From positions 1-64,000 of the forward strand of contig NZ_JXOK01000063.1 of NCBI RefSeq assembly GCF_000830505.1: a stretch of 64,000 nucleotides of DNA. Reading direction: 5' to 3'. The stretch is from Vibrio mytili. GTDB lineage: Bacteria > Pseudomonadota > Gammaproteobacteria > Enterobacterales > Vibrionaceae. Positions 17,252 through 26,035 of this stretch are shown in pieces. Below the pieces are notes generated by a model, which was given only the letters and a program-made list of their open reading frames with translations, ran no database searches and had not been told where the DNA came from. A program made the position numbers and the translations under genes. Each line of letters opens with the position of its first letter. The first letter of the stretch is position 1.

Positions 17252-20200
17252 TCACCCTTCCATATTTAGATTGATAAGAATGAATGTTCGACCCTTGCGT
17301 ATGTTGATCAATCGTCCTTCAGGTTCAGCCAACCATTCTTGAGCTTCACCGCAATCGTGTTCGACCGTCTGCTGATCTTCTGCGATATCGAAGCTGGTGA
17401 CCTCTTTCGCATCGACTTCTAGCTTCCACCTCCCAGAGGTCACGAACTCCCGTAACTGGATGACGATTTCCTGATCAGACTTTGCATAGGCGTAGAGGAT
17501 TTGCGGCTGGTCTCTGCCACCAGAGCCAAGTGGTTCCTGACCCGACAGGACACGGTAATAATCGGCAATGGCCCCCTGTTTGGCGACCTCTGCCGCTTCC
17601 ATGAGAACTTTCTGTGCACGCATTTCTTCGGCATAGGGTTCGGTTGCCGGAGAAACACCCATGACTGTATCCACATAGAGGCCGGGCGATGCCACGCGTA
17701 AGTCGTGTGAGAGCAGTGGCAGCAACGGTTCATTCTCATCAAGCGCGTCGTCGACAGATTTTTCTAACTGTTCGATGATCTTCTCAATAGCCTCCTGTAA
17801 CTTGGCATAGAGATTTTCGAGCGTGTACTTGTCCTCTCCATCGCCCAGTACGATATACGGTGCCTTGCCTCCGACAGTTGTTGCTTCATTCATTATTTCG
17901 CTTAGGGCATTAGACACTCGAATTACCTTTGCCGAGGCTTCCGCACCCCCAACATCATACTCCTTTTTTAGTAGGTTTAGGATTTGGTCGATGATGTAGG
18001 ACCAATATGAAACAAACAGCTTAGCATATTCTTCTGAGCCTGGCGTGGCCGCTGTCTGGTAGGGCAGGTTGCTTAGGTCAAATGGTGAGAGCGCCTGATC
18101 CATGTCCGACAACTCAAACACCTTAGGAATTGTAATCCCGCTGCCTGAAACCAGTTCGATCCCGTCTTCAGATACGAATTGTAGACTCTCAGCAGTCAGG
18201 GATGCGTCAAAAATGTTGTATAGCCTGTAGAAAAGCAAGTTCAGTGTCCGGCCTTCGTTTACGTTCTTCACGTTGATTGACGTGCTTTCGCTGCGCGAAG
18301 CTTTGGTGGTTACCGTGGTTGTGGATTTGACCTCCTGATGTGACCGTCGGGTAAGGTTTCTAGCAGCCTTGCGGGCGACCTTCTCCATCTGGCGCGAGAA
18401 TTGCTTAGCAGTCTTGGTGGAGGATGTGCTGCCCGATGCACTGCCGCCAAAGGCACCAATGGAGCCACTAGCGGAGGCTGAAAAGGTACTTGTGCGTGTC
18501 GACTCAGATGAGTTACCGGCTTCTCTTTCGATCTCGCTTGAGAGTTCCAACGTATCAGAGCGGGTGAGGTCAAGAATGGAGGTCGTGGATTGTACCGTTT
18601 CAATCTGGCGCGACGTTGTCTGTTCAACTGTAATCGTCCGTTCTTCACCTGGTCCCATATTGATCGAATGCACTAGCTCACCTAGCTCCGAACTGCGCCA
18701 TGCTGTGCGATAACTCAGAGCTTCGTGAACAAAAACGGCCGGCGATCGTACGGGTGCATAACCTCGGAAGGGCCGCTTGATAATAGTGTATTTTGTAAGG
18801 ATTTCACCTTCAGTTAATTTCTGTTCATATACCGGTATCCAAATCGCGGTTTTTCGTCTGAACTCTTCATTACGGTCGCAATTCTCGATCACCGATTCCA
18901 ATGAAGTGCCGTTGACGTCAAAATAGTCGCCATTGATCCTCTCAAACCGGTAGGATTCCAGACCTTCTTTTTCGGCCAGTTCGACTTCTTTCTCTTCCCA
19001 TGGATCAAGATCGACCTGTACCTCACCGTATTTGGTGACTCGGCGAGAATTGTTGACCGTCTCCATCCATTCTTGACGAACACGACGCCTACTGACCACG
19101 ACTCCAAATACTTTCTTGGTTCTGGTAACGTATCGAACACGCTTAACCTGAGATCGCCAATAAATCGTCGTGCGATATGGCTGGTAGAGTTTCCCAGGTA
19201 CCATTTCTTCAGTACTACCGTCAACATATTTGTACGTTCTGTTGGTGAGCGGCAGGATATAATTAAGGTCAGAGGCTCTATCTACGAGTTGCCGTTCGCT
19301 GAAGGTGACATCCCGCTGCGGTTGCTTCATGCGAAGGATAGCGTTCAGAAGTTGGTTGATTTGGTTGTCGGTAAGCAGCCCTGTGACCTGTGACGTTGCC
19401 AACTCATTGGCCTTGTCTGATAAAGTCTTTGCAAAGGGTTTAAGGTCCTGCAATTCTTGATACTGGCGTAAGATGATTGACGGAGCCAGGTCTATTTCAT
19501 CAATCGCTGGCAACAGCTTGTCCGCGATGCTGTCATCTTCGGTGTCCGAGAAGCTAACCTCTACACTATCTGCGCGTTCAGTCCAGATTTTGAGATAGGT
19601 TGGGTAATCCGCAAAATCTGCCTCGCTTATCGCATCCTGTCCAGCAATTGGCTCGATATAGAACCAACGATTGACAAGCGGGTGCTTGAGAACCCAGAGA
19701 TTCTCCTTTTTCTCCATAGAGAAAACTGTTTTTCCATTCTCATCCCGACTAACAGACGGAATCTTGATTGTAGCCTGCTTTAAGAACTCGGCTTTGCGTT
19801 CTTCGAAGTTGCCGGGGCTGATACCCCACAATTCGTCGAAATAATTCTGAAAGTAGTTGAGTTGGTCGGTAAGTTCAAAAGTCTTGCTGGGAGCTGGTTC
19901 GTCAGTGTGATAGTCTTTGACCAGTTTGGGCGAGAATACATATTGCCAGTCGATATCGATGACACGCGATCTGTTGAAACTAAGAGCTTCAGTCGCTCTG
20001 GCTCGGTCCTGCGGTGGGTTGATTGACAAAAATGGACGAAGTTTTTCTGCTTGTTCCTCGAAAAAAATATCATGACGTTTGGACTTCTCGCCCCTGGATG
20101 AATCAGATGCTCCTTCCCCTTCGATGATTTTTTCTGTGCGGAGCAGGTTAGTATGCGCAAATCCTTCGTAGTTCTTTCCGTTGACAGTTGTGTAGCCTTC

Positions 20201-20341
20201 TACCCATTCACCAACGACTTTGGTGCCGAGAAACCAGTGATTTGTCGGCATCACGACCAAAACATTGGTAGGCTCGCTTGCTTGTGTTTTCCTAGGCTCA
20301 CTTCTTAGATTGGTATTAGCTTTAGTTCTAAAATAGATCAT
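17252..20341 (-). CDS. Large protein with N-terminal SH3-like domain, 1029 aa, unknown function
   Basis: The first about 70 residues look like a bacterial SH3 domain (NLRSEP ... GTKVVGEWVEGYTTVNGKNYEGFAHTNLLR), often used to bind cell wall or peptides. A long acidic/helical region follows. Near residue 564 there is a GPGEERTITVEQ motif, then a Ser/Thr/Gly-rich, low-complexity stretch near residues 590–690 (SASASGSIGAFGGSASGS and many Ser-Thr-Thr), then a basic ARNLTRRSHQ segment and a beta-rich and coiled-coil C-terminal third. No signal peptide. I cannot name the family. It leads directly into the 295-residue gene. Size, low-complexity repeats and foreign composition suggest a structural or secreted surface/toxin-associated protein. 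Confidence 0.6.
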   Translation of the reverse strand: MIYFRTKANTNLRSEPRKTQASEPTNVLVVMPTNHWFLGTKVVGEWVEGYTTVNGKNYEGFAHTNLLRTEKIIEGEGASDSSRGEKSKRHDIFFEEQAEKLRPFLSINPPQDRARATEALSFNRSRVIDIDWQYVFSPKLVKDYHTDEPAPSKTFELTDQLNYFQNYFDELWGISPGNFEERKAEFLKQATIKIPSVSRDENGKTVFSMEKKENLWVLKHPLVNRWFYIEPIAGQDAISEADFADYPTYLKIWTERADSVEVSFSDTEDDSIADKLLPAIDEIDLAPSIILRQYQELQDLKPFAKTLSDKANELATSQVTGLLTDNQINQLLNAILRMKQPQRDVTFSERQLVDRASDLNYILPLTNRTYKYVDGSTEEMVPGKLYQPYRTTIYWRSQVKRVRYVTRTKKVFGVVVSRRRVRQEWMETVNNSRRVTKYGEVQVDLDPWEEKEVELAEKEGLESYRFERINGDYFDVNGTSLESVIENCDRNEEFRRKTAIWIPVYEQKLTEGEILTKYTIIKRPFRGYAPVRSPAVFVHEALSYRTAWRSSELGELVHSINMGPGEERTITVEQTTSRQIETVQSTTSILDLTRSDTLELSSEIEREAGNSSESTRTSTFSASASGSIGAFGGSASGSTSSTKTAKQFSRQMEKVARKAARNLTRRSHQEVKSTTTVTTKASRSESTSINVKNVNEGRTLNLLFYRLYNIFDASLTAESLQFVSEDGIELVSGSGITIPKVFELSDMDQALSPFDLSNLPYQTAATPGSEEYAKLFVSYWSYIIDQILNLLKKEYDVGGAEASAKVIRVSNALSEIMNEATTVGGKAPYIVLGDGEDKYTLENLYAKLQEAIEKIIEQLEKSVDDALDENEPLLPLLSHDLRVASPGLYVDTVMGVSPATEPYAEEMRAQKVLMEAAEVAKQGAIADYYRVLSGQEPLGSGGRDQPQILYAYAKSDQEIVIQLREFVTSGRWKLEVDAKEVTSFDIAEDQQTVEHDCGEAQEWLAEPEGRLINIRKGRTFILINLNMEG

Positions 20342-20458
20342 GCGAATTCATCCCAGAGTCGACCAATTAATACAGCCTAGCACAACACTCAACAGATCGA
20401 CGTTATCGACATGTCTCAAAACTTGGACGTTACTGTTGAGTACAGGTTTACCGCTAAC

Positions 20459-20880
20459 CTAGATCAATTCTGATAGCCCTCGATTGTTCAACTCGCTGTC
20501 TGACGCGGATTCGACACGAGCATCTAAGGCAAACCACGTTTCTACGCCGACAGTTGGTTTCTGGTAGGGAATAATTTCCACGAAGCGACGGTGAAATTCG
20601 CGGCGCGCCCATTGTGCCGACTGCATTTGACCGCAGTATGCCGCCATTTCTGCGAGTGTATATCCTCGCCGCGTACACCGGTTAACGTAGGCCAAGGTCG
20701 GGACGGGCTCGAGCGGAACATCGCTTTGTCTATTGATATGGCGCAGCAAAATCTCAAGCGGGGCACCGTGTAAGCTGCGCGCGCATTGTCGTCGTTCAGT
20801 TCCTTGAAGTCAGTGCCGAAAAGACATTCGAGTTCTTCGGGATTCACTAACCGCACCATGTGAGCTGGATGAGCCAGCAA
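20459..20880 (-). CDS. Hypothetical protein, about 140 aa, first gene of the foreign block (one frame break)
   Basis: Two overlapping minus-strand frames join into one protein if one C is restored in the CCCC run near 20760–20763: the N-terminal part (MVRLVNPEELECLFGTDF, ATG at 20859, TTG at 20880) continues as PLEILLRHINRQSDVPLEPVPTLAYV to the stop at 20459. The joined protein is small, with no membrane segment and a Trp/Arg-rich middle (WARREFHRRF). No family is recognised. It precedes the 1029-residue gene by 117 bases on the same strand and shares its GC-rich composition. Confidence 0.5.
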
Positions 20881-21230
20881 CTAGAAAGCCCCAAAACTCT
20901 ATTATCTCTCAAGCTTTTTGATATCTTGGTCGTCAAATAGGACAGCTTTGCGATACATCAGGTAATTTAAGCTTTGCTAATTTAGAAAGGCATGTAATGC
21001 GTTTTTGTCCATAAATGGTTCAATGATACTGTGTGAGGTTGTGGCTTTATCTCTTGTCGCTCTAACTAATAACCGAGATATGTGGTGTAAACTTACCACG
21101 ATGAAATTTGAGAATGGTTTGAATTTGAAGTTTTTTTGCGCAATATTATGCCAACTTATACTGCAATCCCTGATGTAACCCTTTGAATATTGATTTTGGC
21201 TATGCAGACTTTTGCTGCAAACATCACATT
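20881..21230. other. Intergenic region, island-to-core transition
   Basis: About 350 bases of AT-rich sequence between the foreign block and rlpA. I looked for Tn7-type end repeats (ACAACCATAAATTGATA-like) and found only a loose TCCATAAATGG at 21009, which is not enough to call a transposon end. Confidence 0.35.
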
Positions 21231-21267
21231 AAAAAGCCTGCAATGTGAAAGCATTGCAGGCTTTTTT
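21231..21267 (-). terminator. Terminator downstream of rlpA
   Basis: AAAAAGCCTGCAATG (21231–21245) pairs perfectly with CATTGCAGGCTTTTT (21252–21266) around a 6-base loop; T runs on both strands allow bidirectional termination. Confidence 0.85.
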
Positions 21268-21400
21268 CGTAAATAAAGTTTCGTAATTGAAGTCTAGATA
21301 TTGATCGCCTGACTTACGTGAGCGAGTGCTTGTTAAAGCCTTTGTCCTGACACGTTTTCGTCGAAGTTTGATGACTAAAAAGTCATATTCAAGCCGGGAA

Positions 21401-21817
21401 TTAGTGCTTATATCTAAAGGTATTACTGTCATCAATAATTTCAATTTTGACCGGCGCAACGCCTTTCTTGATACTGCCAATTTGCTCAAAGGCTTTTTGT
21501 GAGAGGTCGATAACACGACCTTTTACAAAAGGGCCTCGATCATTGATTTTGACATCAACCTGTTTGCCATTAGCGGTATTAGTCACCCTCACGATCGTTC
21601 CAAAAGGTAAGCTTCTATGCGCAGCCGTATAGGCGCCGTTGTCATACCGCTCACCACTTGCTGTACGTTTTCCATGAAACTTTTTCCCGTACCATGAAGC
21701 TTGACCAACAAGCTGGTGTGATTTGGCATACCCCTTTGTTTTCCCGTTATCGATAGACGAGCACCCAGCTAACAGAATCAGGATGAAAGCGGTAAAAATA
21801 AGGTTGAATTTTTTCAT
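21401..21817 (-). CDS. rlpA: RlpA-like lipoprotein with double-psi beta-barrel, 138 aa
   Basis: Start ATG at 21817 gives MKKFN followed by a lipoprotein signal ending in LLAGC (Cys about residue 20). The mature part is a compact [57 protein letters not shown]. RlpA proteins bind denuded peptidoglycan and may have lytic transglycosylase activity. This copy lacks the SPOR domain of septal RlpA and is short, so it is an RlpA-like rather than the canonical septal protein. A strong terminator follows at 21231–21267. Confidence 0.85.
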   Translation of the reverse strand: MKKFNLIFTAFILILLAGCSSIDNGKTKGYAKSHQLVGQASWYGKKFHGKRTASGERYDNGAYTAAHRSLPFGTIVRVTNTANGKQVDVKINDRGPFVKGRVIDLSQKAFEQIGSIKKGVAPVKIEIIDDSNTFRYKH

Positions 21818-21948
21818 TCTATTCGGGGGCTCCTCGACTAACATTTTTTGAGCTTACCATTCTACGCATATCCTACCAAAACACTTGCCACTTTGTTGGT
21901 AGCTAAATGCGTCTGCTAGGTTATCAAGTTTAAGGTTGAGTCAATTAA

Positions 21949-22029
21949 ATGCCTTATGGTACAAACGATGAAATTGTAGATAACAGCAGGGTTGCCAAAG
22001 AGCTGCCCACTTTAAAACGAAAAAACTGA
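21949..22029 (+). CDS. Possible 26-aa leader or small protein
   Basis: ATG 21949 to TGA 22027–22029 encodes a 26-residue Lys-rich peptide starting MPYGTNDEI and ending LKRKN. It ends two bases before the next gene, which fits translational coupling, but there is no strong ribosome site and it may be chance or a fragment. Confidence 0.3.
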   Translation: MPYGTNDEIVDNSRVAKELPTLKRKN

Positions 22030-22031
22030 CT

Positions 22032-22277
22032 ATGAATTTTGATATCAATGCACTAAAACACCACCAATTGGTCGAAGATGGTGAACTAGAGGGATGTTAC
22101 CTTCATCAGCCTTTACTGGGCGGTCGGCAAGACGATGAAGCGGTTTTGGCAGAGCACAAGGCGCTGGAAAAGATGGGTTATAAGGTGATGCAGGTTCAAG
22201 CTAAAGGCGGGACGACAACCTTTGCCGACGCTATGCAAGAGTTTGCGAAGAAGATGGGGCATCTGCCCAAGGAATAA
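22032..22277 (+). CDS. Conserved hypothetical protein, 81 aa
   Basis: A small acidic protein (MNFDINALKHHQLVEDG start, FADAMQEFAKKMGHLPKE end) with no signal or membrane segment. I recognise no domain. A single clear frame, good codon use for Vibrio and position in a colinear gene set support it as real. Confidence 0.6.
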   Translation: MNFDINALKHHQLVEDGELEGCYLHQPLLGGRQDDEAVLAEHKALEKMGYKVMQVQAKGGTTTFADAMQEFAKKMGHLPKE

Positions 22278-22374
22278 GCGAGGAGTAGAAGAGGTTGGAA
22301 CGCCACGGCTCCATATCGGTCAAGACAATGTAGACTAAAACCTTTTTAAAGGTGTTAAATAGGAAGTGTGCTTC

Positions 22375-22689
22375 ATGCGTAAATCAGATAAGAAGGTCGA
22401 GAATCTCATTAGAAGTGTGTTGACCGAAGTTTGTGAAGATACTTTAAAAGGCTACGATGGATTTCTTTGGGTGACTCATACGGTCAAATTCTCCTCTTTT
22501 CCCCAAAGCTTAGAAATAGTCTGCGTATTCGAAACGAACCAATATAAAGAAAACTTTTTAGTGGGAGAGGGCCACCAGCATGTCGCAACAGCCATCCAAA
22601 AGGCGTTTAATAAGGTCGGGGTGCAAATAAAGAACGTAGGTAAGCAAATCCGTTACGATATACAGCGAAAGCGTTATGTGAAGGAGTGA
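22375..22689 (+). CDS. Conserved hypothetical protein (often mis-named Fis-family), 104 aa
   Basis: ATG at 22375 lies 8 bases after AGGAAG; the GTG at 22366 is less likely. The protein begins MRKSDKKVENLIRSVLTEVCEDTL and has a middle beta region ending in Lys/Arg-rich GKQIRYDIQRKRYVKE. I recall similar short gammaproteobacterial proteins annotated, without good reason, as Fis-like regulators. Its stop is 2 bases before the HAD gene, so both are probably co-transcribed. Confidence 0.6.
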   Translation: MRKSDKKVENLIRSVLTEVCEDTLKGYDGFLWVTHTVKFSSFPQSLEIVCVFETNQYKENFLVGEGHQHVATAIQKAFNKVGVQIKNVGKQIRYDIQRKRYVKE

Positions 22690-22691
22690 AA

Positions 22692-23309
22692 ATGAGTTCT
22701 GATAACATAAAAAATGTCGTTTTTGACATCGGTAATGTTGTTGTTCGTTGGGCTCCTTTGGAGATTATTAGGCTCACTTTTGGTGAAAAAAACTCTCTAG
22801 AAGAGCTAGCAAAATCAATATTCCAGTCTGAAACTTGGTTAAGTTTGAACAAGGGGCAGATAACTGAAAGTGACGCCAGAGCTCAGTACCAAGAAACCAT
22901 AGGTTTAACCGAACTAGAATGTGAACGTCTTTTCTATTATGTGAAGCAAACACAAATCCTAATCTACGGTTCCGTAGACCTTATTAAACGTTGTAAATCT
23001 GCAGGCTATAACGTATTAGCGTTAACAGATAATGTGCATGAAATTGTATCTCACTTAAAAGCACACTATACATTTTGGGATTTGTTCGATGGTGCAACAG
23101 TTTCTGCGGAAGTCGGTTTACTGAAGCCTCAACCAGAAATCTACCACTCACTACTCTCTCAACATGATTTGCAAGCTTCAGAAACCGTGTTCATTGACGA
23201 TATGTCATACAACGTTAAAGGTGCAGAGGCAGTCGGTATGTCAGCTATTCAGTTTGAAAGTGCAGCTCAATGTGAGCAAGCTTTAAAGTCATTGGGAGTT
23301 CAGCTCTAG
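22692..23309 (+). CDS. HAD-superfamily (subfamily IA) phosphatase, 205 aa
   Basis: Motif I DIGNVVVRW (Asp nucleophile near residue 12; second acidic residue replaced by Asn as in the YihX group), motif II LTDN (near 108), motif III KPQPEIY (Lys near 140) and motif IV FIDDMSYN (near 164) are all present. Relatives of this group hydrolyse sugar phosphates such as alpha-glucose-1-phosphate. The cap is the small helical type expected for subfamily IA. ATG at 22692 is preceded by AAGGAG. Confidence 0.82.
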   Translation: MSSDNIKNVVFDIGNVVVRWAPLEIIRLTFGEKNSLEELAKSIFQSETWLSLNKGQITESDARAQYQETIGLTELECERLFYYVKQTQILIYGSVDLIKRCKSAGYNVLALTDNVHEIVSHLKAHYTFWDLFDGATVSAEVGLLKPQPEIYHSLLSQHDLQASETVFIDDMSYNVKGAEAVGMSAIQFESAAQCEQALKSLGVQL

Positions 23310-23514
23310 TGGCAGAATTTCCCATAAAAACGATATGGCCTCAATAAACTTTTCCTAATCTGACAGAAGCGCTATAGCGCATGAGGTCTAGCACATTTAT
23401 GTCCAGAAATGAGTTGGTAGATCGTTAGATTTGTTCATTTTTATAGCTACATATATGCTACACATATAGTTGACATGTTCTTTGGGTTTGTATCTAAGTT
23501 TTTGTATTTAAACA
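23310..23514. other. Intergenic region before tandem repeats and IS element
   Basis: About 200 bases without a gene. A palindromic AAGCGCTATAGCGCATG stretch (near 23366) and a GTTAGAT (23424–23430, integron core-like) are seen but have no clear partner. Confidence 0.3.
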
Positions 23515-23577
23515 ATTTATCATTTATCATTTATCATTTATCATTTATCATTTATCATTTATCATTTATCATTTATC
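23515..23577. repeat. Nine perfect tandem copies of the 7-mer ATTTATC
   Basis: The heptamer ATTTATC is repeated nine times without change from 23515 to 23577, followed by a degenerate copy (GCTTATC). A unit of 7 is not a multiple of 3, typical of a slippage-prone microsatellite. It lies 22 bases from the left end of an IS element. No open reading frame crosses it. Confidence 0.95.
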
Positions 23578-23611
23578 GCTTATCCCTTAACTGGACTAAA
23601 TGGATTCCCCC

Positions 23612-23848
23612 GGTTGTCAAACATCCGCTAAACTTCAAGTGATGGGTTTTGGACTGCCGCTCTACATTCGGTCTTTATAATCGATGGTTCGCAACATCGT
23701 GACCCTGATGACTTTGCGCGACTGCGGTGCCTTATTCGTTAGATGACATCATATGTGTCCGCCGCATTAACAGGCTCTATCTCCATCCATTGCGTCTGCT
23801 ATGACCCGGTGGGTGAACTCTTGTTACGCTGCTTGAGTTAATGGTTTC
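23612..23848 (-). ncRNA. Putative bridge RNA region of IS element 1
   Basis: IS110-family elements encode a structured bridge RNA that guides target and donor recognition; in IS1111-type members it lies 3' of the transposase. This 237-base non-coding end fits in place and length. I did not fold it or identify its guide loops. Confidence 0.4.
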
Positions 23849-24874
23849 TTAAGCAGCGTAATTCTCATATTCCGTTTGTTGGTGTAATAGCGACCAGATA
23901 ATTCGAGCATTCTTTGCTGAAAGAGCGACAATAGTTCGGTTCATTCCTCGTTGTTCCAACACGCCTCGACACCACTGGCTGAGCCTGTCTTGTTTATCAC
24001 CTAGATTAGCAATGACTGTTCTAGCTCCATGGACGAGTAAGGTGCGCAGGTACTTGTCTCCATGTTTGGTTATCCTACCTAACCTAGGTTTACCGCCAGT
24101 AGAATACTGCTTTGGAACTAGCCCTAGCCAGGCGGAAAAATCCCGGCTTTTATCAAACTGAGAGCCGTTACCTATAGAAGCTAGAATAGCCGTTGCTGTT
24201 TGTGGGCCAATGCCTCTGACTTTCATAATACGCTGAACATTCTCGCTAACCTTTGAAAAGGCATCAAACACTTGCTCAGTATCCGCAATACGTTGGTTCA
24301 GTTGTTCAAGGTGATAATAAGCGTCTGCAATAACGGTTCGAGCTAAGTGTGGAAGTTCGTTTTCAGCATCTTCCAGCATCAGAGGTACTTGCTTCATTAA
24401 AGAAGAGCGTCCGACAGGAATAATGAGACCAAACTCAGAAAGTAAGGCGCGAATCCGGTTCATTAGAGCAGTACGTTCACGCACCCAATGCTCACGCATT
24501 CGATGAACGGACAGTATGGCTTGTTGCTCAGGAGACTTTACAGGAACGAATCGTGTAGATGGATGTTGGACAGGTTGGCAGATAGCCACGGCATCATTGA
24601 GGTCGTTTTTGCCTTTAGTTCTATGTGGAACAACATACTTAACCGCCATAATGCGAGCATCATGTCCTAATTTATTAAGCGTTCTTGCCCAATAATGTGC
24701 ACCGCCACACGCTTCGAGTCCTATACGCATGGGGGGCATATTTGCTATTGTGGTCAGTAGTTTAGAGCGAGTAACCGATTTATGAAGAGTCACTTTACCT
24801 TGTGAGTCAACGACATGAATACTAAAATGGTTTTTAGCTAAATCGATACCGCCAAAATAAGAATAATCAGACAT
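23849..24874 (-). CDS. IS110/IS1111-family DEDD transposase, 341 aa
   Basis: The N-terminal RuvC-like DEDD domain shows GGIDLAKNHFSIH (first Asp), LEACGGAHYW (Glu) and GKNDLNDAVAI (Asp pair). The C-terminal domain shows the conserved VRGIGPQTATAILA helix-hairpin region, WLGLVPKQYSTGGKPRLGRITKHGD and LLVHGAR, typical of the IS1111 subgroup. The ATG at 24874 has GGAGG 8 bases upstream. The frame is intact. Together with a bridge RNA it would cut and join DNA without target duplication. Confidence 0.93.
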   Translation of the reverse strand: MSDYSYFGGIDLAKNHFSIHVVDSQGKVTLHKSVTRSKLLTTIANMPPMRIGLEACGGAHYWARTLNKLGHDARIMAVKYVVPHRTKGKNDLNDAVAICQPVQHPSTRFVPVKSPEQQAILSVHRMREHWVRERTALMNRIRALLSEFGLIIPVGRSSLMKQVPLMLEDAENELPHLARTVIADAYYHLEQLNQRIADTEQVFDAFSKVSENVQRIMKVRGIGPQTATAILASIGNGSQFDKSRDFSAWLGLVPKQYSTGGKPRLGRITKHGDKYLRTLLVHGARTVIANLGDKQDRLSQWCRGVLEQRGMNRTIVALSAKNARIIWSLLHQQTEYENYAA

Positions 24875-24936
24875 GGTGCCTCCAGTGCTAATAAGTACCA
24901 CGTAAGTGTGGCAGATCCTCGGGAGGGGGAATCCAT

Positions 24937-24950
24937 GTCATTCGTTAGGC
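24937..24950. other. attC-like core site flanking IS element 1
   Basis: TCATTCGTTAGGC includes GTTAGGC, matching the integron R' consensus GTTRRRY, directly at the IS boundary and 25 bases before the next gene. It marks the probable start of a gene cassette. Confidence 0.5.
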
Positions 24951-24974
24951 ATTTTTATGGAGTTACGAGATTAG

Positions 24975-25712
24975 ATGACTATATTGTTCAAAGCAGTTTT
25001 ATCTCCGACATGGTTTTTGGCTAAACAACTCAAAGCTAAGAAAGTTGGTGATGAACGGAAAACTCTGTTGAAGAATCTGAATAGTTTCTATTTAGTGCTC
25101 GCAATTATATTGATTGTCCCGATTGTGTTTTTCCAGTCAGAGTGGGAGTTAAAATCAGGAGAGAGTGTTAGCTCTCTGTATGAGTTATTGCCGTTTGGAT
25201 ATCGTATTTTTTGGGGGTATTTCTTAATTTCGCGCTGTAATGAAATTTTTATTGCATTTTTAGATGATGCTGCAGATAAGCTAAAAAGGACTGATAGCAC
25301 TAGCTCTTTAGAGTTCTTTGAACGCTTAAAATTGTCGTTGCATAGCTACCTAGAGCTAATTATCAATTTTTCTTTTATATATATGCTGACTCCGACCTCA
25401 TATTGGTGTGAGGCTAGCAATAGCGTTTGTCAGTCAGACTTAGTAAGTGTGAGTGATGCGTTATTTTATAGTGCAGCAACGATCACAACCCTCGCGGATA
25501 GTAGTGTTTCTCCTAGTTATTGGCTTGTTCAGTTTCTCACCATATACCAGATATTCTGTGGATTTACTCTTTTAATAGTATGTTTTACCGTTTATACCAG
25601 CCGAGCTATCAGTGATATTGGTACAGCCTCTCAAGTAGAAAGCGCAACAGATACTGAAACTTACACTGTCACCGTAAAGCCTGAGAAACCAAATGCCATA
25701 CAAACAATTTAA
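24975..25712 (+). CDS. Ion-channel-like membrane protein of a probable gene cassette, 245 aa
   Basis: Hydrophobic segments at about residues 36–54, 118–136 and 182–206 flank a loop with the K-channel-like sequence YSAATITTLADSSVSP (near residue 163). Two-transmembrane potassium channels have TTxGYGD at this place; here GYGD is replaced by ADSS, so potassium selectivity is doubtful. Two cysteines lie in the segment just before (WCEASNSVCQS). The start at 24975 is 25 bases from an integron-type core site, and VCR-like sequence follows the gene, so this is probably a single-gene integron cassette. A similar effector membrane channel role in defence is speculation. Confidence 0.7.
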   Translation: MTILFKAVLSPTWFLAKQLKAKKVGDERKTLLKNLNSFYLVLAIILIVPIVFFQSEWELKSGESVSSLYELLPFGYRIFWGYFLISRCNEIFIAFLDDAADKLKRTDSTSSLEFFERLKLSLHSYLELIINFSFIYMLTPTSYWCEASNSVCQSDLVSVSDALFYSAATITTLADSSVSPSYWLVQFLTIYQIFCGFTLLIVCFTVYTSRAISDIGTASQVESATDTETYTVTVKPEKPNAIQTI

Positions 25713-25729
25713 GAGTGATTCCCCACGCT

Positions 25730-25804
25730 TGGCATTTTTACTTTGGGTCTAGTTTAGTGTTTATGGCGTCCAAATTGAGTGTTGTGGCAGCGTGGCTCAC
25801 ATAT
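25730..25804. repeat. Left part of a VCR-like attC site, interrupted by IS element 2
   Basis: The stretch GTTTAGTGTTTATGGCGT ... GAGTGTTGTGGCAGCG resembles the 3' half of the Vibrio attC repeat (VCR, GTTTAGTGTTATGCGTTGTCAG as I remember it). The expected continuation CCTTA...GGGCGTT is found on the other side of the IS at 27135–27150. Confidence 0.6.
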
Positions 25805-25816
25805 ATGGTCTCCCCC

Positions 25817-26035
25817 AGTTTTGCAAGTCAGTAGCATGATTAAAAGCGCAGATTAACTACCATATATACGGCCTGTTTTAACGGCTATTGCCTTGGCCAA
25901 GATGAGGCAGTCGAACACGAAGTCCTAATCACCTTATCGACTTTAAAAGCCAGTGTGAGCACAAGGTTTTCAACGTGTAGGATTTATCCTGTTATTCATC
26001 TCACTACGTACTTTGCAAAGGGTGGTGTGTGTGTT
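25817..26035 (-). ncRNA. Putative bridge RNA region of IS element 2
   Basis: Non-coding 3' end of the element, in the position and size range of IS1111-type bridge RNAs. Assigned by position only. Confidence 0.4.

Larger units (their letters stand above)
23600..24936 (-). mobile_element. IS110-family (IS1111-type) insertion sequence, element 1
   Basis: The element is bounded by perfect 12-bp inverted repeats: ATGGATTCCCCC at 23600–23611 and its complement at 24925–24936. Total about 1.34 kb, one transposase gene on the minus strand. The non-coding part on the 3' side of the transposase (about 237 bases) is long and the 5' side short (about 51), which is the IS1111 layout. Immediately right of the element is TGTCATTCGTTAGGC, containing the integron-type core site GTTAGGC (24944–24950), so it has inserted into or beside an attC-like site, as the IS1111-attC group does. 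No target duplication seen, as expected for IS110. Confidence 0.87.

Noticed and set aside
20998-21030. CCATAAATGG-containing stretch as the right end of the transposon
   Set aside because: Only one loose match to TnsB-type sites and no repeated set or terminal TGT/ACA pair; not enough to call an end.
22375-22689. Fis-family DNA-binding regulator
   Set aside because: No helix-turn-helix of the Fis type is visible; the name in related genomes is probably a historical mislabel.
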